64,000 nucleotides of DNA from Paracoccus zhejiangensis (lineage in GTDB: Bacteria; Pseudomonadota; Alphaproteobacteria; Rhodobacterales; Rhodobacteraceae). The notes below the pieces were generated by a model. It did not search any database, had not been told where the DNA came from, and saw only the letters and a list, made by a program, of their open reading frames with translations. Positions 1-7,710 of this stretch are shown piece by piece. A program made the translations under genes and the position numbers. Position 1 is the stretch's first letter. Each line of letters starts with the position of its first letter. Where the stretch lies: assembly GCF_002847445.1 (NCBI RefSeq), contig NZ_CP025430.1, positions 186,001 to 250,000 on the forward strand, given 5' to 3'.

Positions 1-144
1 CTTCGCGGCCGCCGCCGCCTCGAGGTGATCGGGTGGCGGTGGTGTTGCCACAACCGGCTTCGGCTCATCGGCGCTGATCCGGTGCGGCCGTGCGGTGCCT
101 TTCACCAGCTTCAACTGCGTCGGCAAGGGTTTGCGACCGGGCAT
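1..144 (-). CDS. Phage terminase small subunit, P27 family (N-terminal 48 codons, cut by window edge)
   Basis: Reading leftward from an ATG at 144, the protein begins MPGRKPLPTQLKLVKGTARP and continues through HRISADEPKP and a proline run (PPPPDHLE). This opening is typical of P27-type terminase small subunits, which bind phage DNA and hand it to the large terminase for packaging. The gene runs off the left end, so no C-terminal feature can be checked. It is the clearest evidence that the region to its right belongs to a tailed-phage genome. The HNH nuclease at 2929-3267, a family often found beside terminases, supports this. The family call comes from recognising the N-terminus only. Confidence 0.75.
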   Translation of the reverse strand, partial: MPGRKPLPTQLKLVKGTARPHRISADEPKPVVATPPPPDHLEAAAAAK

Positions 145-350
145 GGCAGGTTCTTCCGCATCTTCTCCAATGCAACGGGCACGAAGAATACGAAACTCGA
201 CGTCGACCCCTCGCAAATTGCGCGAGCGGACCCCATATGCAGTCAGCAACACTTGTTTTCGAATCTGCTCCTTTTCCGGCTCAGCTCTCGATCGTCAGCT
301 TTGCCGGGTCGTTGCGTTGTGCGAACGACATACAGACAAGGAGTATCACG

Positions 351-557
351 ATGGCCAATGGCACCGTGAAATGGTTCAATTCCGCCAAGGGTTTCGGCTT
401 CATCCAGCCAGAGAGCGGCTCGAAGGACATCTTCGTCCACATCTCTGCGGTCGAGCGGGCTGGCATCCACCAGCTGAATGACGGTCAGGCCGTTTCATTC
501 GATCTTGAGCGCGACCGTAACGGTCGGGACTCGGCAACGAACCTCGTTCTCGCCTGA
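351..557 (+). CDS. Cold-shock domain protein (CspA family)
   Basis: This 68-residue protein is a single cold-shock OB-fold. The RNP1-like segment KGFGFIQ is at about 13-19 and RNP2-like DIFVHIS at about 26-32, preceded by the usual GTVKWFN start. Such proteins bind single-stranded RNA or DNA and melt mRNA structure. The ATG at 351 is chosen because AAGGAG lies at 338-343, seven bases upstream, and gives the normal family length; longer upstream readings have no such support. It stands alone on the plus strand between the terminase gene and a DUF982 gene, so it is probably a phage-carried copy. Family assignment is secure; its role in the phage is not known. Confidence 0.93.
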   Translation: MANGTVKWFNSAKGFGFIQPESGSKDIFVHISAVERAGIHQLNDGQAVSFDLERDRNGRDSATNLVLA

Positions 558-636
558 GCGAAACATCCATCATGAAGGCTGGGCGGCGGCTTGGCGCGCC
601 CTCCTTCACCCAGCACCGGGTGCATAGCGCTCCCGG

Positions 637-942
637 GTGCCGAATTTCCTGAAAGAACTGACTTTGATAGAAATCCACTGGGGCAAACCGTTGTCCTTTG
701 TCGTTTCGTCTGCGGGCGAGATACAGAACTTCTCCACAGCCGAACAGGTCCGCTACTGGTTGCGAAAGAAATGGCCCGTCACCGACCAGGCGCGTGATCG
801 TGCGCTTCACCAGGTGGAAGCTGCCATGGACTGCATGGCATCGGTCGCGACTGCGCGCCGCGCCTTCATCGTGGCGGCCAGATCGGCCGGCTTCGTATCG
901 CGGCACCTCGCAAGTCAACCAGAGTACCGCGTTAACGCGTGA
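637..942 (+). CDS. DUF982 domain protein
   Basis: This 101-residue protein starts at GTG. It has the DUF982 pattern: an N-terminal strand region with WGKPLSF, then AEQVRYWLRKKWP, then a helix with repeated Ala/Cys, ending in ARRAFIVAARSAGF. DUF982 proteins are small, have no known function, and are common in Rhizobiales and Rhodobacterales on plasmids and phages. There are no membrane segments or catalytic motifs. It follows the cold-shock gene by about 80 bases on the same strand and may share its transcript. The exact start is uncertain because the ribosome site upstream of the GTG is weak. Confidence 0.7.
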   Translation: MPNFLKELTLIEIHWGKPLSFVVSSAGEIQNFSTAEQVRYWLRKKWPVTDQARDRALHQVEAAMDCMASVATARRAFIVAARSAGFVSRHLASQPEYRVNA

Positions 943-1040
943 TCCACGTGAACGACCACCAGATCGGCGGGACGGTCCTTGCGCGGCGCTGACAATAATA
1001 CGACCGCAGTGAAGCAACCCCGCTCGCGAGAGGAAAGCCG

Positions 1041-1199
1041 ATGCCCGACTCCGAGGACCGAACCGACGCAGATCTCACATTTCTGATCCTGGAGAACTGC
1101 CACGACCTTGGCGTTGGCGACGGCCCTGCACAGGCGATGGTTGAGCGGGTGCTGAAAAACCGCCGGATGGCGCGGGCACCGAAGACCGCAGTCGAGTGA
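1041..1199 (+). CDS. Small hypothetical protein (52 aa)
   Basis: A short frame opens with ATG at 1041 behind GAGAGGAAAG (1027-1036). It reads MPDSEDRTDADLTFLILENC, continues through a glycine/alanine stretch, and ends in a basic tail with KNRRMARAPK. The acidic start, amphipathic middle and basic end look protein-like, and the ribosome site is good, so it is probably real. I recognise no family. It is convergent with the membrane-protein gene at 1212-1436, with a gap of only 12 bases. A helix-turn-helix or small DNA-binding role is possible but not shown. Confidence 0.5.
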   Translation: MPDSEDRTDADLTFLILENCHDLGVGDGPAQAMVERVLKNRRMARAPKTAVE

Positions 1200-1211
1200 C
1201 CGCGCGGTGTT

Positions 1212-1436
1212 TCATGGTGCACCCCGCATCCGGATCGCCTCGAACACCCTCCGCAAGGCGAAGGAACGGGCAATCGACATGACCGTGAATGCGGCGCCGA
1301 TCTTCAGGTTCTGCGCCAGCGTTATGTGCAGGCCGAAGATGGGAAAGATCAGGATCTGCGTGACAACCGCGACGCCGTAGCCGACGATCACGTTGGCGAC
1401 GGACTCGGCCAGCGACATGAGACGGGATTGTTTCAT
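1212..1436 (-). CDS. Small phage-associated membrane protein (DUF7220-like)
   Basis: This 74-residue protein has two hydrophobic stretches, roughly residues 11-33 (ANVIVGYGVAVVTQILIF) and 38-55, and a short basic C-terminus. The SLAESVANVIVGYGVAVVTQ block matches a small membrane family I recall from alphaproteobacterial prophages and replication regions (DUF7220). Its function is unknown. Its ATG overlaps the stop of the upstream methyltransferase as ATGA (1433-1436), so the two are translationally coupled and it is the last gene of the leftward operon in this block. The DUF number is from memory; the membrane prediction is plain from the sequence. Confidence 0.65.
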   Translation of the reverse strand: MKQSRLMSLAESVANVIVGYGVAVVTQILIFPIFGLHITLAQNLKIGAAFTVMSIARSFALRRVFEAIRMRGAP

Positions 1437-2794
1437 GCCGCCTCGCTCCGGCTGCGCCGCTTGCGGGCGGAGGCATCACTGTCAGCGTCGCCATCCGCCT
1501 CCGCAACCGTGCCTGCGTGTTCACCAAGCCGCTTGGCCTTCAACTCGGTGAAGGTGCGTCCGTCGCCGTCGAGGATCACATCGCGGCCGGTCTCGGCCTG
1601 CCACCGTTCGACGGCGACATCGACATAGGCCGGGCTGATCTCCATCGCGAAGACGCGGCGGCCATTGGCTTCGCCCGCCATGATCTGCGAGCCGGAGCCG
1701 GAGAAGGGCTCATAGCAAAGCCCGCCGCGCGCGACGTGCTGGCGCATCGGGATGCCGAAGGCGTCGAGCGGCTTCGGCGTGGGATGGTCGGGGCGCTCGT
1801 CCCTGGCGAAACTCGGCATCTCCCAGGTCGAGGGCAGCGTCTGATCGGCCACTTTCGGCGGGCGGTTCGGACGCCGCCAGCCCATGAAGCAGGGCTCGTG
1901 TTTCCACAGGTAATGCGACCGGGTCAGCACCCCGCGGTCCTTCACCCAGATGATCTGCTGGTGGACGAAGGCGCCGGCCTTTTCCCAGCAGGCTTCCAGC
2001 ATCGCCTGACGGCGCGAGGCGTGCCAGCAATACCAGGCGGCATTCTCGGTGATCGCCTCGGCTACAGCGGCGGCGATGAAGCCGTCGTAGAGTTCGGCCC
2101 CCTGTGAGCTGTCGTCCCAGGTGGTGCCGTAGGAGGTCGACCAGTCCTTGTTGCGGGTCGGATGGTTCGAGCCGTCATAATCCACCAGATAGGGTGGATC
2201 GGTGGCAAACAGCACGGCCCGCTCGCCATTCATCAGCCGGCGGACATCGTCGTGGGATGTGCTGTCCCCGCAGAGCAGCCGGTGATCGCCGAGGATCCAG
2301 AGATCACCGGTCCGCGAGGCCGGGTTGAGCGGCGGCTCGGGGATGATCACCGGTGGGGTGGACGAACTGTCCTCATCGACGGCGCCAGCCAGCAGCCGGT
2401 CCAGTTCCCCATCCTCGAAGCCCATGATGCCGAGATCGAAACCCGCCTCCTTCAGATCGCCGAGTTCCAGCGCCAGCAGACTTTCGTCCCATCCCGCATT
2501 CAACGCGATGCGGTTGTCGGCCAGCACCAGCGCCCGGCGCTGGCTGTCGCTGAGGCCGGTCAAGGTGATCGCGGGCACCGTCGGCAGGCCCAGAAGCCGG
2601 GCCGCCAGCACCCGGCCATGGCCAGCGATCAGTGTTCCGTCCTCGGCAATCAGCACCGGGTTCACGAAGCCGAACTCGCGGATCGAGCCGGCGATCTCGG
2701 CGACCTGTGCGTCCGAATGCGTGCGCGCGTTGCGGGCATAAGGCACAAGGCCGTCGAGGCCGCGGTATTCGACGGCCAGCTGGCGATCGGTCAC
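1433..2794 (-). CDS. DNA methyltransferase (N4/N6, beta class) with N-terminal ParB-like domain
   Basis: From a GTG at 2794, behind AGAAGGAAG, this is a 453-residue protein. Residues 10-105 form a ParB/sulfiredoxin-like domain (GHGR motif at 58-61). Residues 165-425 form a DNA methylase: catalytic DPPY at 199-202 and the SAM-binding FSGSG at 364-368. This order defines a beta-class amino-methyltransferase, modifying adenine N6 or cytosine N4. No restriction endonuclease partner is adjacent, so it looks like an orphan phage methyltransferase, perhaps protecting phage DNA from host restriction. The tail is low-complexity (EADGDADSDASARKRRSRSE). A longer frame exists upstream of the GTG but lacks family similarity. 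It couples to the membrane protein downstream by a 4-base overlap. Confidence 0.9.
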   Translation of the reverse strand: MTDRQLAVEYRGLDGLVPYARNARTHSDAQVAEIAGSIREFGFVNPVLIAEDGTLIAGHGRVLAARLLGLPTVPAITLTGLSDSQRRALVLADNRIALNAGWDESLLALELGDLKEAGFDLGIMGFEDGELDRLLAGAVDEDSSSTPPVIIPEPPLNPASRTGDLWILGDHRLLCGDSTSHDDVRRLMNGERAVLFATDPPYLVDYDGSNHPTRNKDWSTSYGTTWDDSSQGAELYDGFIAAAVAEAITENAAWYCWHASRRQAMLEACWEKAGAFVHQQIIWVKDRGVLTRSHYLWKHEPCFMGWRRPNRPPKVADQTLPSTWEMPSFARDERPDHPTPKPLDAFGIPMRQHVARGGLCYEPFSGSGSQIMAGEANGRRVFAMEISPAYVDVAVERWQAETGRDVILDGDGRTFTELKAKRLGEHAGTVAEADGDADSDASARKRRSRSEAA

Positions 2795-2928
2795 GATGTG
2801 GCTTCCTTCTGATTTGCCCTGCACCCCCCCCTCGCCATTTTGGCCGCGGATGCAGAAAGCTTGGCGCCTGGTCCTGGCGTCGAACGCTCCAGAGATCTGA
2901 CCTCCCCCGGGGTGGCTAGGGGCTCGGT

Positions 2929-3267
2929 TCAGCGGCGCGGATTGCCGAAGCCGCCGTCCTCGCGCGCGGTCTTGCGGCTGTGGCAGCTTGCGCAGAGCGC
3001 CTGCCAACCGTCCGGGTCCCAGAACCGATCCGTATCGCCGCGATGGGGGATGATGTGATCGACGGCATTGGCCGCGCTCACCAACCCCTGTCGCTGGCAT
3101 TCCGCGCAGAGCGGGTGGCGGGCGAGGAACATCCGCCGCGCGTGCTGCCAGCGGGTGGATTTGTAGAGCGCCCGGATGGCGGGGTCGCGTTTGTGGTCGG
3201 CGTCGCGATCGGCCTCACGCTTGTCACGCGTCCCCACCGGGCGATGGATGGGCGGGCGCACAGGCAT
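2929..3267 (-). CDS. HNH endonuclease
   Basis: This 112-residue protein carries a complete HNH/McrA-type nuclease site: zinc cysteines C54-x2-C57, the catalytic DH at 70-71, a conserved HR pair at about 75-76, and C92-x2-C95 followed by H96. Phage HNH proteins of this size nick DNA and often act with the terminase during packaging; others are homing endonucleases. The ATG at 3267 is used because the protein then begins MPVRPPIHRP with a normal length and a GAGGG ribosome site about eight bases upstream. It is the third gene of the leftward block, about 135 bases from the methyltransferase start and about 140 bases from the next gene. Confidence 0.88.
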   Translation of the reverse strand: MPVRPPIHRPVGTRDKREADRDADHKRDPAIRALYKSTRWQHARRMFLARHPLCAECQRQGLVSAANAVDHIIPHRGDTDRFWDPDGWQALCASCHSRKTAREDGGFGNPRR

Positions 3268-3405
3268 GGGATGCCCTCGCAAGTCGGATGAAACGGGGAG
3301 GAAACGACCGGTGGCGCTCCGAGGCGCTCTTCTCCCGATCATATCCTGTTTATAGCACCGGCATGTTGCAGATGTCGAAGGAAAAAGTGTTGCAACACAT
3401 TGGAG

Positions 3406-3786
3406 TCACTGCGCATTCAGACGCGCGGCGATCTTGGTCAGCGCCAGCTGCCAGCGCCGCCATGCGGTGGTGCGGTCGCAGCCGAGTTCCCCGCTGATCT
3501 GCTTCCACGGCACCCGGGCCGCGCGCGACCAGACCAGCTTGCGCTCGGGCTGCTCGATCCAGAGCACCCAGTCGAAGGTCTGCTCGAGCCGGGTGATGGC
3601 CGCCGCCGAGGGCCAGACCCGCATCGGCTGGGGTTCCATCGCCGCGATCTCGCGGCTGGTCCGCACGATGTCGGGCCAGGTGTTGAAGTAGCCCTGCGCC
3701 TTGACCGGCGGCAGCTTGCGCAGGGTGCGGAACGCCTCGGCGAAGTGGTCGGCAACATCGTCCGCGGTCCAGTCCCGATCAGCCAT
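3406..3786 (-). CDS. DUF6362 family phage protein with C-terminal helix-turn-helix
   Basis: This 126-residue protein opens MADRDWTADDVADHFAEAFR, followed by TLRKLPPVKAQGYFNTWPDI. That is the pattern I recall for DUF6362, a family of prophage proteins often near replication or terminase genes. The C-terminal third (WKQISGELGCDRTTAWRRW) reads as a helix-turn-helix, so DNA binding is likely. The start at 3786 overlaps the end of the preceding gene by eight bases, which suggests coupled translation. A role as a transcription factor or a small-terminase-like protein is possible; nothing in the sequence decides between them. Confidence 0.7.
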   Translation of the reverse strand: MADRDWTADDVADHFAEAFRTLRKLPPVKAQGYFNTWPDIVRTSREIAAMEPQPMRVWPSAAAITRLEQTFDWVLWIEQPERKLVWSRAARVPWKQISGELGCDRTTAWRRWQLALTKIAARLNAQ

Positions 3787-3979
3787 GGCCACGCCCTTCC
3801 TCGCCGGCGCGGGGGCCGTAGAGCTTCTCGCCCAGCTGGCGGACCAGTTCACGCTCGGGCCAGGTGAGGCGGTCGTCGTCGGCGGAGACCGCGAGGACGC
3901 CCTGTTCCTGCCAGCCCTCGCGCTTCACCTGCTCGGGATCGCGGCGTCGGCCGCCGTAGCCATGGGGGTGCCATCTCAT
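3779..3979 (-). CDS. Small hypothetical phage protein (66 aa)
   Basis: A 66-residue basic and acidic mix starting MRWHPHGYGGRRRDPEQVKR. The middle (DRLTWPERELVRQLGEKLYG) looks like an amphipathic helix pair. Its ATG at 3979 overlaps the stop of the RuvC-like gene by four bases, and its own stop overlaps the start of the DUF6362 gene by eight, so it sits tightly inside a coupled operon and is very likely translated. I recognise only that similar short proteins recur beside RuvC-like genes in related prophages. No function can be assigned. Confidence 0.6.
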   Translation of the reverse strand: MRWHPHGYGGRRRDPEQVKREGWQEQGVLAVSADDDRLTWPERELVRQLGEKLYGPRAGEEGRGHG

Positions 3980-4605
3980 GCGACACCCCCGTTCGTCTCG
4001 ATCGCCCAGAGCAGGAGCGCGATGGCGTCGGCCTCGTTGTCGTCGGCGGGGCTGAAACCGCGGGCCCGGACGGCGGCGACCATGGCGGCCTTGTCGGCGT
4101 TGCCCTTGCCTGCGGCATGACGCTTGATCGTGCCGACCGGGACGCCCTCGTAGGGCACGCCGCGCAGCTCAGCCCATGCCGTCAGCGTGGCCATGAGCCC
4201 GCCGTAGATATGGCTCGCGTCGGTGCCCGCGTGGCGGCGGACTTCCTCGAACCAGATGGCGGCGACAGGACCGGACAGCCGGTCGATCTCGGTCAGCCAG
4301 TTGGTGAAGCGCAGGTAGCGCATGCCGCCGCCGTCGAAGCGGCCCGGGCGGAGAGAGACGGTGCCGCTGGTGATCAGGCCGTCATGGCCGCGGATCGCCC
4401 AGCCGGTCGAGGTGCCGAGGTCGAGCGCGAGGATGCACGGGAGCAGTCCGCCACCGTCCTCCATCCGCACAGGAGGGTTGGTGACGGATGTGACGGATGT
4501 GACGGATAGTTCCCTATCTGCTCCACAGGCGCGCACATGCGCGCGCGTAACGGTCTTATAGGTATGATCCGTCACATCCGTCACACACTCTGAATTCATT
4601 GGCAT
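3976..4605 (-). CDS. RuvC-like Holliday-junction nuclease
   Basis: The protein (209 residues from ATG 4605) has an RNase H-fold RuvC core: LALDLGTSTGWA with catalytic D62, the FEEVRRH strand with E120/E121, and the C-terminal DDNEADAIALLLW with D193. This is the acidic set expected of phage RuvC-type resolvases that cut branched recombination or replication intermediates. The start is uncertain. ATG 4605 has GGGAGA nine bases upstream, but the first 45 residues only translate a repeat array. An ATG at 4464 would give a 162-residue protein containing just the nuclease domain, but has no ribosome site. It follows the primase gene directly and overlaps the next gene by four bases. Confidence 0.8.
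   Translation of the reverse strand: MPMNSECVTDVTDHTYKTVTRAHVRACGADRELSVTSVTSVTNPPVRMEDGGGLLPCILALDLGTSTGWAIRGHDGLITSGTVSLRPGRFDGGGMRYLRFTNWLTEIDRLSGPVAAIWFEEVRRHAGTDASHIYGGLMATLTAWAELRGVPYEGVPVGTIKRHAAGKGNADKAAMVAAVRARGFSPADDNEADAIALLLWAIETNGGVA
4481..4584. repeat. Inverted array of 9-bp repeats (GTGACGGAT), iteron-like
   Basis: On the plus strand three tandem copies of GTGACGGAT occupy 4481-4507. Two reverse-complement copies (ATCCGTCAC) occupy 4567-4584. The 18-bp arms 4490-4507 and 4567-4584 are perfect inverted repeats separated by 59 bases that include a GC-alternating stretch around CACATG (4529-4547). The array lies between the ends of the primase and RuvC-like genes. Its period of nine bases keeps any reading frame open, which may be why it translates as Val-Thr-Asp or Ser-Val-Thr repeats. 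It could be initiator-binding iterons for the adjacent primase-helicase, an mRNA structure, or both. The repeats are directly visible; the role is inference. Confidence 0.6.
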
Positions 4606-4609
4606 TTTC

Positions 4610-6967
4610 CTATTCTCCCGAGAAAAGGTCAGAGTTGCTGTCATCGAGGGCGATGCCCCGGAATCCCTTCGCGGCGCGGGTGTTGTGACGCTCGAATCCC
4701 CGGACGATCAGGGCTTCCGAGAAGCGCTTGACCGAGCCTGCGAACTCGCCGTTCGCATCGGCCCACGCCTTCCAGTCGGCGAACATCGCTGAGGTGCTGG
4801 CGCTGAGGTGCAACCCGACAGAGCAGCGCTCGTCGATCCAGCGACCGATGGCGTCTTCCGCCTCGAAGTAGTCCTCTGTCGCGGCCATCACGGCGGGCGG
4901 CGGGCGCAGGCCTGTCCGCTGCCATTCGATGCAGCCCTCGAGCGCCCACGCGAGGATCCCATCGCGTTCGGCCAGCAGCCTGTCCGCCAGGTGCTTGTCG
5001 CGCCGCGCGGGCGGGATGGTGACGGTGAAGGGCACCATGTGCAGGCGCCGCTTCATCGCCTCGTCCACGTTGCGGATGGAAGGCTTGTGGTTGCCGACGA
5101 TCAGCAGCTTGAACTGCGGGATGAACTCGAAGAAATCCTGCCGCATGAAGCGGGCCGTGATCTTGTCGCCCCCGGTCAGCGCCTTGAGTTTGCTCTCGGC
5201 CCAGCGGCTGCCCTGTTCCGTTTCGATGGACGTGACGATGCGCGCCCCGCGCAGGCCCGCCATGTCGGTCGGGTGGCGATCACCCTGCGTGGCCATGAAC
5301 ATGTCCATTGGCGCGACGGTGGCGTAGTCGCCAAGGATGGCGGTCAGGGTGTTGGCGAAAACGGATTTCCCGTTTGCGCCGGTGCCGTAGAGAAAGAACA
5401 GCGCGTGCTCGGTCGTGACGCCGGTCAGGCAGTAGCCCGCCATGCGCTGCAGGTAGGATTGCAGTTCGCCGTCCCCGCCCGTGACGGTTTCGAGAAAGCC
5501 GAGCCAGACCGGACAGGCGTCGGCGACCGATGCCCCGGCAATGCGGGTCATGAAGAGGCCGGGATCGTGGAGCAGCGAGGCGCCGCTGCGCAAATCGACC
5601 ACGCCACCGGGCGTGTTCAACAGCCAGGGATCGCGATCCCACGGCTCGGTCGTGGTTGCATGGCGGCGGTCGGAACGGGCAAGCCGCTCCACAGCAGAGA
5701 CGGTCGCGGCGCTGGAAAGCTTCGCCTTCAGTCGCGCAGACCCGGCGCGCGCCGCCGCCTCGCGGCAGATCATCCGGGCCAGATCGAAGGCCTGCAGCGT
5801 CTCCTCGCGCCGCCAGAGCTTGCCCGACCAGGTCAACCATTGCCCCCAGCCGGCGACGTAGCGCCATGTCTCGGCATGTCGGGCTGCGAAGGTTGCGGCG
5901 AGCGCATCCTCGGTGAAGCGCACCGGCACGGGGCCGTCGTCGTCGCCACCGGCCGGGCCGCCGCCATCGCACCCGCCATCCTCGTCGTCGAGATCGCCGT
6001 TGCGGGCGGTGTCGCGTTTCCAGAGCCGTTCTGCTTCCTCGCGCAACCGGGCCTCCGGCCAGGGAGGCGAGACGCGGGCCGCGTTGTAGGAGACGATTTC
6101 TTCCCAGGCCTGTTCGCGCGGCACATGGCCTTCGCGGGCGCGGCGGATCCAGTAACCCATCACCCGCGACAGCGCGTCGAACCGTGTTGTGCCGTCGACG
6201 CCGCCTTCGCGGACCTCACGGCCGAACAGCTCGGTGACGCTACCGCGCTCGGTGGCGGCCATGTTGAAATCGAGTCCGTTCTCGCCTTCGAGCGGCGGCA
6301 TGGCGATGATCGCCTCGAGCAGTTCGCCCAGATCGTAGTCGCAGGGATCGTGGTGCAGGATCTCCACCAGCCGACGTCGGCCCTGTTTGGCATGGATCGA
6401 TCCGGCCACACGGATCGGCTGGTGGGCGGACCGGAAGGACGGATCGCCGCCGACCTTGGCAGCGATCATGTGCCGCGCCCGACAGACCGTGCCGATGTCC
6501 TCGCCTTCGGCGGGTTCGGACAGGCGCCAGTAGAGGTGCCGCTTGCGCTGGCCCTCGGCGGTGACACCGCCGGACGCCACTTCAAGCGTCGGGCATCCGA
6601 GATGCTGCACGAGGTGGTCGCGTTTCGCGCCGATATCGCCATGGTCGAGATCGACAAGCACGACCTGCGTCTGCACGATGCTTTCCGCCCGGGCGTCGCC
6701 AGGGGCGGACACCGTGCCGGGCGCCACGAACAAGGCCATGCCGGCGTCGCTCGCCCATGTCGCCTGAAGCGCCAGTTTCGCGGCGAGCGTGGCGTCCGCT
6801 TCGATGAAGGGGACATGCGGCGGACCATCGCCCGCGCCTTTCTCGGCCAGTGCACGGACCGGCACCCAGCCGTCGCAGTATCCGAAGATAACGTCGGCAT
6901 AGATCGCGATCATTTCCGCGTCGGGCGCGACGTCGTCGGGCGCGGTGGTATCGGACGACACGCTCAT
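4610..6967 (-). CDS. Phage primase-helicase (RepB-like primase domain plus D5/P4-type SF3 helicase)
   Basis: The 785-residue protein combines an N-terminal primase-polymerase-like region (VVLVDLD at 102-108, SGGVTAEG at 132-139, HLYWRLSEP at 144-152) with a C-terminal helicase. The helicase has Walker A GTGANGKS at 528-535, Walker B IVTSIE at about 577-582, the sensor strand LLIVGNHKP at 621-629, and an arginine pair R640-R641. A D5_N-like linker precedes the ATPase. Proteins of this type start and unwind phage or plasmid DNA at their own origin, so this is the replication initiator of the element. The ATG at 6967 overlaps the stop of the nuclease gene as ATGA. An aspartate/glycine-rich linker (about 324-346) separates the halves. 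Confidence 0.9.
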   Translation of the reverse strand: MSVSSDTTAPDDVAPDAEMIAIYADVIFGYCDGWVPVRALAEKGAGDGPPHVPFIEADATLAAKLALQATWASDAGMALFVAPGTVSAPGDARAESIVQTQVVLVDLDHGDIGAKRDHLVQHLGCPTLEVASGGVTAEGQRKRHLYWRLSEPAEGEDIGTVCRARHMIAAKVGGDPSFRSAHQPIRVAGSIHAKQGRRRLVEILHHDPCDYDLGELLEAIIAMPPLEGENGLDFNMAATERGSVTELFGREVREGGVDGTTRFDALSRVMGYWIRRAREGHVPREQAWEEIVSYNAARVSPPWPEARLREEAERLWKRDTARNGDLDDEDGGCDGGGPAGGDDDGPVPVRFTEDALAATFAARHAETWRYVAGWGQWLTWSGKLWRREETLQAFDLARMICREAAARAGSARLKAKLSSAATVSAVERLARSDRRHATTTEPWDRDPWLLNTPGGVVDLRSGASLLHDPGLFMTRIAGASVADACPVWLGFLETVTGGDGELQSYLQRMAGYCLTGVTTEHALFFLYGTGANGKSVFANTLTAILGDYATVAPMDMFMATQGDRHPTDMAGLRGARIVTSIETEQGSRWAESKLKALTGGDKITARFMRQDFFEFIPQFKLLIVGNHKPSIRNVDEAMKRRLHMVPFTVTIPPARRDKHLADRLLAERDGILAWALEGCIEWQRTGLRPPPAVMAATEDYFEAEDAIGRWIDERCSVGLHLSASTSAMFADWKAWADANGEFAGSVKRFSEALIVRGFERHNTRAAKGFRGIALDDSNSDLFSGE

Positions 6968-7710
6968 GCCCAGCACCGTTCCCGCCAGGCGCAGAACCGG
7001 CATTCGAAGTGTTCGGGGTCGGCGGTGTGGCGCGGCAGCAGTTCGCCGGCATCGCAGGCGCGCAGGATCGTCACCGCCTTGTCGCTGGCCGACTGGGCGA
7101 GTGCGGCATCGAACGGCACGGATTCGTGCCAGATCTCGCACGTGTCCTTATTGATGGCGGTGAACAGCGCGGGCGTCTCGGTCAGGCCGAGATAGGCCTG
7201 GTAGAGTGCTATTTGTGCGGCGTAGACCGGCTTGGCTTTCGCGACGCCATGCTTCGCGATCTCGCGCCAGTTCTTCGCATTGGCCGACTTGCACTCCCAG
7301 AGCGCCGGGACCGCCATGCCGTTCGGCGCGGCGACCACCACGCCGTCGGCATGCCCCTGGACCCGACCACCGACGCCCGAGAAGCCGAACTGATCGCCAT
7401 GGCGATTGCGCGTGCGCAGGTCGAAACCCGCCTTGCGCAGCCATTCGATGGCCAGATCTTCGAAGACGTGCCCGAGCGCGAAGATGCGCAGAGACTGGCC
7501 CGAGAACCCGGCGTCCGGATCCTTCGGCGTCTTCAGGTATTCGTATTGCAGCCTGCGCTGGCAGATATCGCCGAGCCGGCTGCCGCCGAGGTAGTCGCGC
7601 GCGGGGTGTTGGGCCTGTTCCGCGACGAGGGCATTATCGATGCAGGCATTGACGGTATCCGCGAAACTCGGCGGCTTCTCCCGATGGTTGAAGTCGAAAC
7701 CGGAGTCCAT
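6964..7710 (-). CDS. PD-(D/E)XK nuclease with Cas4/AddB-type four-cysteine cluster
   Basis: This 248-residue nuclease has the RecB-like core: H81 in GHVFE, D122 in GHADG, and E139-x-K141 in WECKSAN, then QIALYQAYL. Four cysteines are placed as in Cas4 and AddB, one upstream (C50 in DICQRRLQYEYL) and three at the extreme C-terminus (C237, C240, C246). They probably hold an Fe-S cluster. Such enzymes are exonucleases used in phage recombination and end processing. Its start overlaps the stop of the 68-residue gene by one base, and its stop overlaps the primase start by four, so it is co-expressed with replication. No cas1/cas2 genes are nearby, so an adaptation role is unlikely. Confidence 0.87.
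   Translation of the reverse strand: MDSGFDFNHREKPPSFADTVNACIDNALVAEQAQHPARDYLGGSRLGDICQRRLQYEYLKTPKDPDAGFSGQSLRIFALGHVFEDLAIEWLRKAGFDLRTRNRHGDQFGFSGVGGRVQGHADGVVVAAPNGMAVPALWECKSANAKNWREIAKHGVAKAKPVYAAQIALYQAYLGLTETPALFTAINKDTCEIWHESVPFDAALAQSASDKAVTILRACDAGELLPRHTADPEHFECRFCAWRERCWA

Noticed and set aside
4481-4584. CRISPR-like reading of the 9-bp repeats
   Set aside because: Repeats are 9 bp, directly adjacent and in two orientations, with no spacers.
4808-7195. Long plus-strand open frame (about 795 codons) opposite the primase gene
   Set aside because: Shadow of the primase-helicase; no motif and no ribosome site, while the minus strand has SF3 helicase motifs.
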